Assembly (NCBI GenBank): GCA_030152585.1
Contig: JASLJC010000066.1
Location: 1 to 14,058 of the forward strand
Length of the DNA stretch: 14,058 nt
Direction: 5' to 3'
From: Savagea sp.
GTDB lineage: Bacteria; Bacillota; Bacilli; Bacillales_A; Planococcaceae
Each line of letters opens with the position of its first letter. The first letter of the stretch is position 1. Below the pieces are notes generated by a model. The model was given only the letters and a program-made list of their open reading frames with translations. It did no database searches and was not told where the DNA came from. A program made the translations under genes and the position numbers. Of this stretch, positions 6,757-13,252 are shown one piece after another.

Positions 6757-8604
6757 ATGAGAACACAAAGTAAAAAGTTAGGTGTCATTGTAGGAGTTGA
6801 GGGAGATGTGTCACAAGTTGGTATGTATCATATGTCAAATGCAGCAGAATTTATATGGTATGGAGATATTTTGACAGGACCTAAAATAGGAGCATATTTA
6901 ACCATTAATCAAAATGAAGTTAAAATTATTGCAACAGTATCGACAGAGAAAATTATAGATCAACAAAATACTATTAAAAGTAAGGAATTTGACAATCGCT
7001 ATGCAAAAAATTCTATTAATCGTTTAATAACGTTAAAAGTAAAAGGAGTAATTAGTGAGGGAGCCTTTGAGGTAACCAGTCAATATGTACCGATGATAGG
7101 TAATGAAGTTACTTTAACTACCAAAGAAGAATTAAAAATTATTTATGGTGTTGAGAATGAGGAAGAAACTATTCTTATAGGAGAATCGATTTTAGAGGGC
7201 CAACCAATTCAATTACCTATTAATAAATTCTTTGCATCACATATTGGTATCTTTGGTAATACTGGTAGCGGGAAATCCAACACACTTCATAGATTATTTC
7301 TAGAGCTTTTCAGAACGAAATATTATAAAAATATTATTAAAAGTTCACAATTTTTTATCATAGATTTTAATGGTGAGTATATAGGAGAAAACATGTTTGC
7401 TGTTAAAGAACAAGATAAAGAAATATTTGATGTTAATACAAGAAATGAAGATAGAGGACGTAAGTTACCTGTAAAAGAAGCTTATTTATTTGATGCTGAT
7501 ATTTTATCAGTTTTATTTGATGCTAGGCCGGCAACACAGGTGCCTTTTCTTCGGATGGCTTTGAGGACTTACAAAGAAAAGGTAAAAGATGCTGAGAGTT
7601 TTGCAAGTATTGAAATTGGTTTATTAATATCAATCATAAAAGGAACCAAAAGTGTAGCGGGAGATGCACTTAATAATTGGATTACGGCGGCTGAGAATAT
7701 CGGAGTGAATAATGAGGTATTGCAGGGTCTTGAAAATAATTCTGTGAAAAATAATTATGGGAATTTAGAAATCATATCCGATACAGGTAAAATAATTTTT
7801 AAAGATGGAAAAATTACAAATGAAGGGGAGAAGGAATTAAAAATCAAAGATATAGAACAAGAACTTAGAAGTATATTTTATCATGCAAGTCCCATACAAA
7901 AGCTTAATTACTTCCTTCAATTTCAAAAAGTATATGTATCAGCATGGAAATCAGCAAATATAGAGCATCTAAATCCACTGTTTAATAGGATGCAGACATC
8001 ATTTGATAGTCTAGAGAAGGTCATAGAAGTTCATGATGATATTTCAGGAAGTTATAAAGCAATGAATATAATATCTCTTCTTCACGCCAACCAAGAAATT
8101 ACTCGTTTAATTCCTATGTTAATATCAAAAATGATTTATGATGAACATAGGTATAGAGTTTCGATTCAGAATATTAAAGAAACTAAGCATTTAATCATTG
8201 ACGAAGCACATAATATTTTAAATGAAGAGTATAGAAATACAGGAGATGACTGGCAGGATTTTCGTTTGTCGGTGTTTGAAGAAATTATTAAAGAAGGTAG
8301 AAAGTTTGGGTATTATTTAACTCTTGCAAGTCAGCGCCCAGCAGATATATCTTCAACAATATTGTCTCAAATCCATAATTATTTAATTCATCGACTTGTA
8401 AATAATATTGATTTACATATGTTAGAAAACACCATGCCCACTCTTGATCATAGTTCATTTCAAAGGATTCCGAGCCTTGGAAAAGGCGAGGTAATAATAA
8501 CTGGAAATGCAATACAAGTACCTGTATTTGTAAAGATACCTAAGGAAGAGAATATTCGACCTAATAGTGATGATATATTACTTACAGACTTATGGAAGGA
8601 TTAA
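6757..8604 (+). CDS. HerA-family ATPase/DNA translocase of a SIR2-HerA antiphage system
   Basis: This is a 615-residue HerA/FtsK-type ATPase. The N-terminal HAS-barrel-like domain (about residues 1-150, beginning KLGVIVGVEGD) is followed by Walker A GNTGSGKS (167-174), IIDFNGEY (201-208), the Walker B LIIDEAH (479-485, Asp482/Glu483), and SQRPAD (525-530) with the following conserved ILSQIHNYLIHR segment. HerA proteins form hexameric rings. In SIR2-HerA systems the ring assembles with SIR2 and both are needed for defence. The start chosen is ATG 6757, because AGGAGG (6742-6747) overlaps the SIR2 stop and sits nine bases upstream. An upstream in-frame ATT at 6730 has no RBS. All motifs are present and the ORF is complete. 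Confidence 0.9.
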   Translation: MRTQSKKLGVIVGVEGDVSQVGMYHMSNAAEFIWYGDILTGPKIGAYLTINQNEVKIIATVSTEKIIDQQNTIKSKEFDNRYAKNSINRLITLKVKGVISEGAFEVTSQYVPMIGNEVTLTTKEELKIIYGVENEEETILIGESILEGQPIQLPINKFFASHIGIFGNTGSGKSNTLHRLFLELFRTKYYKNIIKSSQFFIIDFNGEYIGENMFAVKEQDKEIFDVNTRNEDRGRKLPVKEAYLFDADILSVLFDARPATQVPFLRMALRTYKEKVKDAESFASIEIGLLISIIKGTKSVAGDALNNWITAAENIGVNNEVLQGLENNSVKNNYGNLEIISDTGKIIFKDGKITNEGEKELKIKDIEQELRSIFYHASPIQKLNYFLQFQKVYVSAWKSANIEHLNPLFNRMQTSFDSLEKVIEVHDDISGSYKAMNIISLLHANQEITRLIPMLISKMIYDEHRYRVSIQNIKETKHLIIDEAHNILNEEYRNTGDDWQDFRLSVFEEIIKEGRKFGYYLTLASQRPADISSTILSQIHNYLIHRLVNNIDLHMLENTMPTLDHSSFQRIPSLGKGEVIITGNAIQVPVFVKIPKEENIRPNSDDILLTDLWKD

Positions 8605-8608
8605 TTTA

Positions 8609-8673
8609 TTATTACTGTTTACCCTTTCTCATTATCGAGAGAGTTTTTTTGTTTTTTAAGTTCTATAATATAT
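8609..8673 (+). repeat. Partial diverged copy C of the cassette tail, with herA terminator
   Basis: Five bases after the herA stop, TTATTACTGTTT (8609-8620) matches the right arm of the A/B palindrome and its flank. Next comes a weaker version of the same hairpin (ACCCTTTCTC 8621-8630, GAGAGAG 8637-8643) with a T-run (8644-8650). It ends in GTTCTATAATATAT (8660-8673), matching the GGTTCTATA end of copies A and B and, even better, the ISL3 terminal repeat. The upstream ~170 bp of the repeat are absent here. The hairpin plus T-run probably terminates the SIR2-HerA transcript. Confidence 0.6.
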
Positions 8674-9349
8674 TGTCTGAAAAATTCGAATAATTAACAG
8701 ATGAATTTATTAATAGTGATGATAAAGAAATACAGATTGGTGATGATAAATTTGATTAAGTATTGCGAAATCAACAGCAATAAGCTGTTGAAAAGACTCT
8801 TGAATATTATCACAGTGATCACAATGCGGGATTTTACAGATGACTATGATATAAATTGGAAAAATTAATTTTAGAAACAGATGATTAATTACCAACATCT
8901 AAATTAAGTAGAGCTATATTAGGTCAAGGATTGTGACAGAAGTTAAAAAAACAAAATGAGAAGACTAACCGAATTTTTGAAAGGTTTTTCAAACCGCTTT
9001 TATCCCATGACTTTATAGAGAACAGGAAAGAATTTGAGGAATATTTAGTTGAAAATGAAAGGCATATTCAAATGATATCTAGAAAAAACGACGAGCCAAA
9101 AGGGCATATGAAGAAATATCTAACTTCTATCAACATCTACTCCAAGCATGTAAAGTAAATAAGTTCAATAACATGCATAATGATTTTCCATACTTAGATT
9201 TTGGTCAGAGAAAGAATCTAACCAAAAGAGAAAAGGGAATTAGAAAGAATTATGAAGAGTTTATACGAGTTACTCCTCGTTGTACGAAATGTCTAGGGTT
9301 TATTGATGGTGAAGAGAATGCAATAAAGATACACAATTGTTGTAATTAA
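8670..9349 (+). pseudogene. Heavily decayed unrecognised gene downstream of herA
   Basis: One reading frame runs from about 8670 with in-frame stops at 8691, 8757, 8781, 8841, 8847, 8886 and 8934, then stays open to the six-A run at 9083-9088. Adding one A there joins it to the frame ending at TAA 9347-9349. Reading stops as Gln or Trp gives continuous, coding-like sequence: LEYYHSDHNAGFYR, KLSRAILGQGL, NRIFERFFKPLLSHDF, EISNFYQHLLQACK, LDFGQRKNLTKREKGIRK, and a C-terminal PRCTKCLGF with two further Cys (HNCCN). The Cys pairs could bind a metal. I do not recognise the family. The 5' end is cut off where tail copy C ends, so no start remains. It may be a lost accessory gene or an older cassette. 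Confidence 0.55.
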
Positions 9350-9420
9350 TACAATGCAGAATAAGATATTTCATATATGTTAAGTAAAAGTATGTTGAAA
9401 ATAAAATAATAAATAAATGT

Positions 9421-9664
9421 GTATTCAACCAGCATCTAATGGTTCAAATTGGTTCAAGTCGCATCAATTTCAGTCAATTTTAATCAATCTTTATCCATTT
9501 ATAAATTAGTGAAGTATTGATACAGATAGATTGAGATTGATTGAGTATCTATGAAATTCATCTCAATATTTCTCAAAACGTTAATATCGGTTATTACCGT
9601 TTCAACCCTTTCTCTTCGGAGAAAGGGTTTTTTTGGTTCTATACGATAGGTTAGGATTTTTAAA
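9421..9664 (+). repeat. Defence-cassette tail repeat, copy B (244 bp)
   Basis: This is the direct repeat of 4703-4945. It follows the decayed gene and ends at the shift into GC-richer chromosomal sequence. The imperfect palindrome is at 9578-9600, the terminator at 9604-9634 and the GGTTCTATA end at 9635. The hairpin of copy A (4835-4854) is altered here to GAAATTC/ATATTTC, with one compensatory pair change. Bases 9350-9420 before it hold nothing I recognise. Confidence 0.85.
9604..9634 (+). terminator. Rho-independent terminator with UUCG loop (repeat B)
   Basis: AACCCTTTCTC (9604-9614), loop TTCG, GAGAAAGGGTT (9619-9629), then T's to 9634. The stem and loop are identical to those of copy A. 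It insulates the island from the acetyltransferase gene downstream. Confidence 0.9.
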
Positions 9665-9761
9665 CAATACCGTATAAATTTTGGTTTATTTCGGAAATTT
9701 TTTATATGAATTTTTCAGGTGCAGGTGTACACTTAAAATAAAAAAGAAAGAAGACGATAGT

Positions 9762-10205
9762 ATGATTACAATACGGCCAATTACGCAACAAAATGAGCAA
9801 GAAGTGCGCGCGGTACGACCGAAAAAAGAACAATCTTCTTTCATTGAAACGGTTGATGTTTGTTTAAAGGAAGCAGCAGAAGAAGCGAGATGGCATCCGG
9901 TTGCGATTTATGAAGAGGAGCAAGTGGTTGGTTTTGCGATGTATGGCGCATTTGGAAAAAATCCAGACGTTTGGATCGATAGAATTGTAATTGATGCCGT
10001 ATTTCAAGGGAAAGGATACGGTCGTCAAGCGATGGAACAATTGATGACACTCGTTCTTTCTCAATATGAGAGTCGTCGGATTTATTTAAGTATCGTCGAA
10101 CCGAACGAACGCGCACGTCGGTTATACGAACATCTCGGTTTTCAAAGTACAGAAAGACACGATCCAAATGGCGAACTTATTTTTCAATACGACAAAAACG
10201 AGTAA
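9762..10205 (+). CDS. GNAT-family N-acetyltransferase (spermine/spermidine acetyltransferase-like)
   Basis: This 147-residue single-domain GNAT protein transfers the acetyl group of acetyl-CoA to an amine. The acetyl-CoA pyrophosphate-binding motif A is clear: Q82-GKG-Y-G87 within VFQGKGYGRQA, after the strand WIDRIVID (71-78). The C-terminal NERARRLYEHLGF (115-127) is the usual motif B with Tyr122 in the position of the general acid. The segment VAIYEEEQVVGFAMYG (47-62) and the overall layout resemble polyamine acetyltransferases of the BltD/PaiA kind, but the substrate cannot be read from sequence. ATG 9762 was chosen over an upstream in-frame start at 9681 because the GNAT fold begins with ITIRPIT. 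The RBS is weak (AAGAAG, 9748-9753). It is the first gene to the right of the island. Confidence 0.85.
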   Translation: MITIRPITQQNEQEVRAVRPKKEQSSFIETVDVCLKEAAEEARWHPVAIYEEEQVVGFAMYGAFGKNPDVWIDRIVIDAVFQGKGYGRQAMEQLMTLVLSQYESRRIYLSIVEPNERARRLYEHLGFQSTERHDPNGELIFQYDKNE

Positions 10206-10213
10206 GTGCGCGC

Positions 10214-10963
10214 TTACCCGTTGTGTATCGTAACGATGACGAATCCCGTTCCGTCAAATGATGCATCGTATGTGACGTCGGCATGTTCTTTTAAAAATTG
10301 TTGATATTCTCTTTTCGTCAAGGTATGGATCGTATAATCGCCATATGTGACGGTATGGGCATCGTGTAAATATGCAATATATTCTTCTAATACGAGGTCG
10401 TAATGTTTCATGAGTAGACTATGGGGTAATCCGACGTATCGAATATGCCACGGTTCGGATTGAATTTGCGTCACGTCTGTTTTATGTGCAGGATAACGCA
10501 TAATGAAGCCGTAGTCCCAAACGTTTTGTTGAAGCCATTTTCCTTCTTCAGTATTTTCCATTAATCCGACGGTCGATCCGATATCAAGCGCAAGCCCTGT
10601 ATGGTGTTCACTCTGTTTCGGTTTGAGTGCACGTGGTGCGCCGTACGTTTTGTAGACGTTCCGTTGGGAGTGGAATGAACGGAAACCGCTATTGACGATG
10701 AAATGTGTGACGTTTTCTTCGTGTGCACGCTGCATCATCTGTTGGAATGCGGGGATAATGAGCGGGTCGGCTTCGACATGTCCGTCTACTTCATAAAAAT
10801 GTGTCGGTGTAATCGGTGTTAACGTTTGAGGAAGTGCACTTCGATTCATCGTATATGTATGATTGACGAGTCGTAACTGTTCACTTGCGTTCACTTGTGG
10901 ATAAAAGAAATAAAAAAGACTGACGACGAATAGTGTGAATAAAAAAAGATGTCGTTTTTTCAA
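10214..10963 (-). CDS. Secreted M15-family D,D-carboxypeptidase (VanY-like)
   Basis: This 249-residue exported zinc peptidase of family M15 probably trims D-alanine from peptidoglycan stem peptides outside the membrane. Residues 1-26 form a signal peptide or N-terminal anchor (KKRH, then a long hydrophobic core ending VNAS). The signature SxHxxGxAxD is present as SEHHTGLALD (Ser118, His120, Asp127), and EPWHIRYVG gives the catalytic Glu170 and zinc ligand His173. GFRSFHSQ (93-100) is the usual substrate-side loop. The TTG start at 10963 is chosen because AGGTG lies six bases before it; the in-frame GTG at 10972 is itself part of that ribosome binding site. The gene converges on the acetyltransferase, with only eight bases between the stops. 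It need not confer vancomycin resistance, since no van regulators are present. Confidence 0.85.
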   Translation of the reverse strand: MKKRHLFLFTLFVVSLFYFFYPQVNASEQLRLVNHTYTMNRSALPQTLTPITPTHFYEVDGHVEADPLIIPAFQQMMQRAHEENVTHFIVNSGFRSFHSQRNVYKTYGAPRALKPKQSEHHTGLALDIGSTVGLMENTEEGKWLQQNVWDYGFIMRYPAHKTDVTQIQSEPWHIRYVGLPHSLLMKHYDLVLEEYIAYLHDAHTVTYGDYTIHTLTKREYQQFLKEHADVTYDASFDGTGFVIVTIHNG

Positions 10964-11066
10964 TAAAATCACCTCATTGTTTACGATACGAGATCTTTCT
11001 GAACAAAGAAGAAGGAAAAGAATGAAGGTTTTCTGAAGAAAAACTTTTTCGTCTGTTCGAAATTCC

Positions 11067-11075
11067 TGTTATGAT
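11067..11075 (+). promoter_or_regulatory. Extended -10 promoter for the 11099 gene
   Basis: TGtTATGAT (11067-11075) lies 23 bases before the ATG, with no clear -35 upstream. It is the same nine-base motif as at 708-716. The 10964-11098 region holds the divergent control sequences of the M15 gene and this gene. Confidence 0.45.
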
Positions 11076-11098
11076 AAAGAGAGCGGAGGAGGAGAAAG

Positions 11099-11458
11099 AT
11101 GAACGAAAAATGGATTCGCTTCATTGCTTTTATAATCGTCAACGGTGCGACGTTGCCGTTACTTTATATGATGATTTTGACGCCGGCTGAAAGTACGCTC
11201 ATTCAAGCGTTCATTTATATGATGACGGCTTTAACGTGGATTGTGATGAACGTGACAGCTTTTCATTTACATATCGCGCTTTTAAGTAAAGATGAGCCGA
11301 TGATTCGGTATGGTTATGGATTTATCGCACTTCAAGTTGTCGCATTGTTATATATGGACTTCGTCAATGTTGAAAATATAATCGCGAATGTCGTACTCGG
11401 TTTGACACTCGTTGTGACGATGATTGCTCTACTCGTCACAATCGCTCGAAATCGTTAA
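11099..11458 (+). CDS. Small four-helix integral membrane protein, function unknown
   Basis: This 119-residue protein is made almost entirely of four hydrophobic segments, at about residues 6-27, 33-60, 71-90 and 92-115. It has short charged turns (SKDEP near 63-67) and a basic end (ARNR). I see no catalytic motif or family signature. ATG 11099 has a very strong ribosome binding site (GGAGGAGGAG just upstream), so it is a real, well-translated gene. It is monocistronic: its own extended -10 lies upstream and a strong bidirectional terminator follows six bases after the stop. Confidence 0.8.
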   Translation: MNEKWIRFIAFIIVNGATLPLLYMMILTPAESTLIQAFIYMMTALTWIVMNVTAFHLHIALLSKDEPMIRYGYGFIALQVVALLYMDFVNVENIIANVVLGLTLVVTMIALLVTIARNR

Positions 11459-11463
11459 AAGTG

Positions 11464-11497
11464 AAAAAAGATACGAGAAAATGCTCGTATCTTTTTT
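11464..11497. terminator. Bidirectional rho-independent terminator
   Basis: AAAAAAGATACGAG (11464-11477) pairs perfectly with CTCGTATCTTTTTT (11484-11497) around a six-base loop. The A-run on one side and T-run on the other make it competent on both strands. Confidence 0.9.
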
Positions 11498-11512
11498 AAT
11501 TTGTCAAAATCG

Positions 11513-11538
11513 TCAACTTTTTTGTCTCTTTGTACGTA
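11513..11538 (+). promoter_or_regulatory. ECF-sigma-type promoter for the DUF418 gene
   Basis: TCAAC followed by six T's (-35 type, 11513-11523) is separated by 17 bases, counted from the AAC, from CGTA (11535-11538). This matches the ECF pattern AAC-T-run-N16/17-CGT. It sits directly after the terminator and 26 bases before the ATG. The first bases of the -35 deviate from the usual TGAAAC. Confidence 0.4.
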
Positions 11539-11564
11539 AAGACATAAACGAAAGGAAGTGTTTT

Positions 11565-12620
11565 ATGCACGAATCATCTTCATTGTTACCGACACATCGT
11601 ATTCGCTCGCTCGATATTATACGAGGGATTGCGTTGTTCGGTATTTTATTAATTAATGTTCACTTTTTTATGGTAACCGATATTTTTAACGTACCGGAAG
11701 AAGTTATTCCGGCGGATACGTTACTCGGTCAAACGATTTCCGTTTTCGTAGAGAAGAAATTTTATTCGATCTTCTCATTTTTATTCGGTGTAGGCTTTTT
11801 CATTTTTGCGACGAAAGCAGAGTCGAAAGGGTGGAAGCCGTTACGTTTATTTTCACGCCGTTTATTCATTTTGTTTGTCATCGGACTTTTCCATCTTTAC
11901 TTTTTCCTCGGTTCTATTTTGTCGATGTATGCGTTGATTGCTCTTTTCCTTTTACCCTTTTATCGTCGAACGGTACCGGTCATTATGAGTTGGTGGAGTA
12001 TTATTTTCGCACTTTATACGTTGTCGTACATCGGGCAAATTGTGGCGAGTCCACAATGGTATTTCTTCCTCTTTGGTAACGATGCCATCATTATTTGGCT
12101 CATGTTTTTAGCAGGATTATTGTACGGAAAACTCGGATTTTTAAAAGAAGACCAAACGAGCGATCGTCGTTTACGTACAGTGCAGCGCACGACGTTTCCG
12201 ATTTTTGTCATCGGTGTCATCGTATTGTACGTATTGTACGTCGGATACGGGTGGAGTAATACAGCGATAGATGCGTACCTCGGACTATTTGCGATTCCAA
12301 TGACTTTCTTTTATATCGCGACACTCTTTTTAGTTTTGCGTCAAACAGATGTCGTGGAACGACTTCAACCGATTGGTTATGTTGGCCAGATGGCATTTAC
12401 GAATTACTTATTACAAAATGTAATCGGTGTAGCGCTCATTACAGCATTTGGTAATCCGACGTCAATCGGTCTGTTGACACTCATTGCGTTACTTATTTAT
12501 ATGATTCAAATTGTCTACAGTGTGATTTACTTCAAATATTTCAAAATAGGACCATTAGAAAGTATATGGCGCCGTTTAACATACGGACGCCGTTATCGTC
12601 ACCATACTTTTTCGAAATAA
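11565..12620 (+). CDS. DUF418 (YeiB-like) integral membrane protein
   Basis: This 351-residue polytopic membrane protein has the DUF418/YeiB layout. It opens with RIRSLDIIRGIALFGILLIN (residues 12-31), the conserved start of the family, and continues with about eight to ten hydrophobic helices. The C-terminal DUF418 domain begins around GQMAFTNYLLQNVIG, continues through a helix ending YSVIYF, and closes with the signature GPLESIWRRLTYG. The N-terminal RGIALFGI motif is shared with membrane acyltransferase-like proteins, so envelope modification is plausible but unproven. ATG 11565 is supported by AAAGGAAG (11551-11558). An in-frame upstream extension to 11424 would cross the previous terminator and is rejected. 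It may belong to the ECF sigma factor's regulon. Confidence 0.85.
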   Translation: MHESSSLLPTHRIRSLDIIRGIALFGILLINVHFFMVTDIFNVPEEVIPADTLLGQTISVFVEKKFYSIFSFLFGVGFFIFATKAESKGWKPLRLFSRRLFILFVIGLFHLYFFLGSILSMYALIALFLLPFYRRTVPVIMSWWSIIFALYTLSYIGQIVASPQWYFFLFGNDAIIIWLMFLAGLLYGKLGFLKEDQTSDRRLRTVQRTTFPIFVIGVIVLYVLYVGYGWSNTAIDAYLGLFAIPMTFFYIATLFLVLRQTDVVERLQPIGYVGQMAFTNYLLQNVIGVALITAFGNPTSIGLLTLIALLIYMIQIVYSVIYFKYFKIGPLESIWRRLTYGRRYRHHTFSK

Positions 12621-12624
12621 GATG

Positions 12625-12655
12625 AAATGGAGCGAGTCGTGTGCTCCATTTTTTT
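12625..12655 (+). terminator. Rho-independent terminator after the DUF418 gene
   Basis: AAATGGAGC (12625-12633) pairs with GCTCCATTT (12643-12651), followed by T's to 12655. It lies four bases after the stop codon. Confidence 0.9.
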
Positions 12656-12697
12656 GTTTCAAATTAAAAAAGAAGTGAAAACAAATGAAAAAAGCGT

Positions 12698-12723
12698 GTA
12701 CACTTTTTCGATACTCGTTCGTT
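12698..12723 (+). promoter_or_regulatory. Candidate autoregulatory ECF promoter of the sigma-anti-sigma operon
   Basis: GTACAC followed by TTTTT (12698-12708) and, 16 bases after the AC, CGTT (12720-12723). This resembles the element before the DUF418 gene. Transcription would start about 20 bases before the ATG. ECF operons are usually autoregulated, which supports the call. The individual matches are weak. Confidence 0.35.
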
Positions 12724-12748
12724 ACATAAGTGAAAGGGGGAGGAGACG

Positions 12749-13252
12749 ATGAAAGAACCGACGATTGAATCGTTATATGAGCAAAAGTTTGATTTTATTT
12801 TCCGGTATTTATGCAAAATCGGTTGTCCGAAAGAAGAAGCGGAAGATATCGTACAATCGACGTTTTTTAAAGCGATAGAACATATGATTCATCTATCGAC
12901 AGACAATCCGAGTGCTTGGTTATTTCAAGTAGCGACGAATGCGTATTACGATTACTGTCGTCGGGAAAATGCGTATCCTTCCTTAAAAGTAGAAAGACAA
13001 TTTGCAGAACGTATGGAAAAAGAAGAAACTGACGTAGCCGATCGATTGATTGCGATGGAATCGACAGAAGCGATTCAGGCGACGTTACGAAAGATGACAC
13101 CGACATATGCGCATTTATTGTTGTTGAAGTACGAGCTCGATATGAGTTATGAACAAATCGCTCAAATGCTTAATCGTTCGGTTGAGTACGTGCGGACGAA
13201 TTTATATCGAGCACGTCAACAGTTTAAAAAAGAGTGGAGGGAAATAAAATGA
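12749..13252 (+). CDS. ECF (group IV) RNA polymerase sigma factor
   Basis: This 167-residue ECF sigma factor redirects RNA polymerase to stress promoters. Region 2 spans about residues 8-73, with EEAEDIVQSTFFKA (29-42) in the core-binding part and AWLFQVATNAYYDYCRRE (56-73) in the -10 recognition part. The linker is acidic (about 83-105). Region 4 (about 109-160) contains MSYEQIAQML and the recognition helix SVEYVRTNLYRAR (144-156), which reads the -35. There is no region 3, as expected. ATG 12749 has a strong RBS (GGGGGAGGAG, 12736-12745). Its TGA overlaps the ATG of the next gene (ATGA), so sigma and anti-sigma are translationally coupled. The input signal is not visible, but the neighbours suggest cell-envelope stress. 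Confidence 0.93.
   Translation: MKEPTIESLYEQKFDFIFRYLCKIGCPKEEAEDIVQSTFFKAIEHMIHLSTDNPSAWLFQVATNAYYDYCRRENAYPSLKVERQFAERMEKEETDVADRLIAMESTEAIQATLRKMTPTYAHLLLLKYELDMSYEQIAQMLNRSVEYVRTNLYRARQQFKKEWREIK

Noticed and set aside
8691..8936. Stop-codon recoding or an alternative genetic code
   Set aside because: The intact neighbours contain no internal TAA, TGA or TAG, all three stop codons appear as interruptions, and frameshifts accompany them. Pseudogene decay is simpler.
4703..9664. CRISPR array
   Set aside because: The long repeats occur only as two full copies and one partial copy, thousands of bases apart. No short regularly spaced repeats are visible anywhere in the window.
9841..10167. 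Minus-strand ORFs inside the acetyltransferase, DUF418, sigma and anti-sigma genes
   Set aside because: They lie antisense within well-supported genes, lack ribosome binding sites and show no recognisable protein features.
10202..10217. Terminator between the convergent acetyltransferase and peptidase genes
   Set aside because: GTAAGTGC/GCGCTTAC forms a near-perfect inverted repeat over the two stops, but it has no loop and no T-run, so I do not call it a terminator.
10214..10963. Vancomycin resistance cluster based on the VanY-like protein
   Set aside because: No vanA/vanH/vanX-type or vanR/vanS-type genes lie nearby. M15 carboxypeptidases are common in ordinary cell-wall metabolism.
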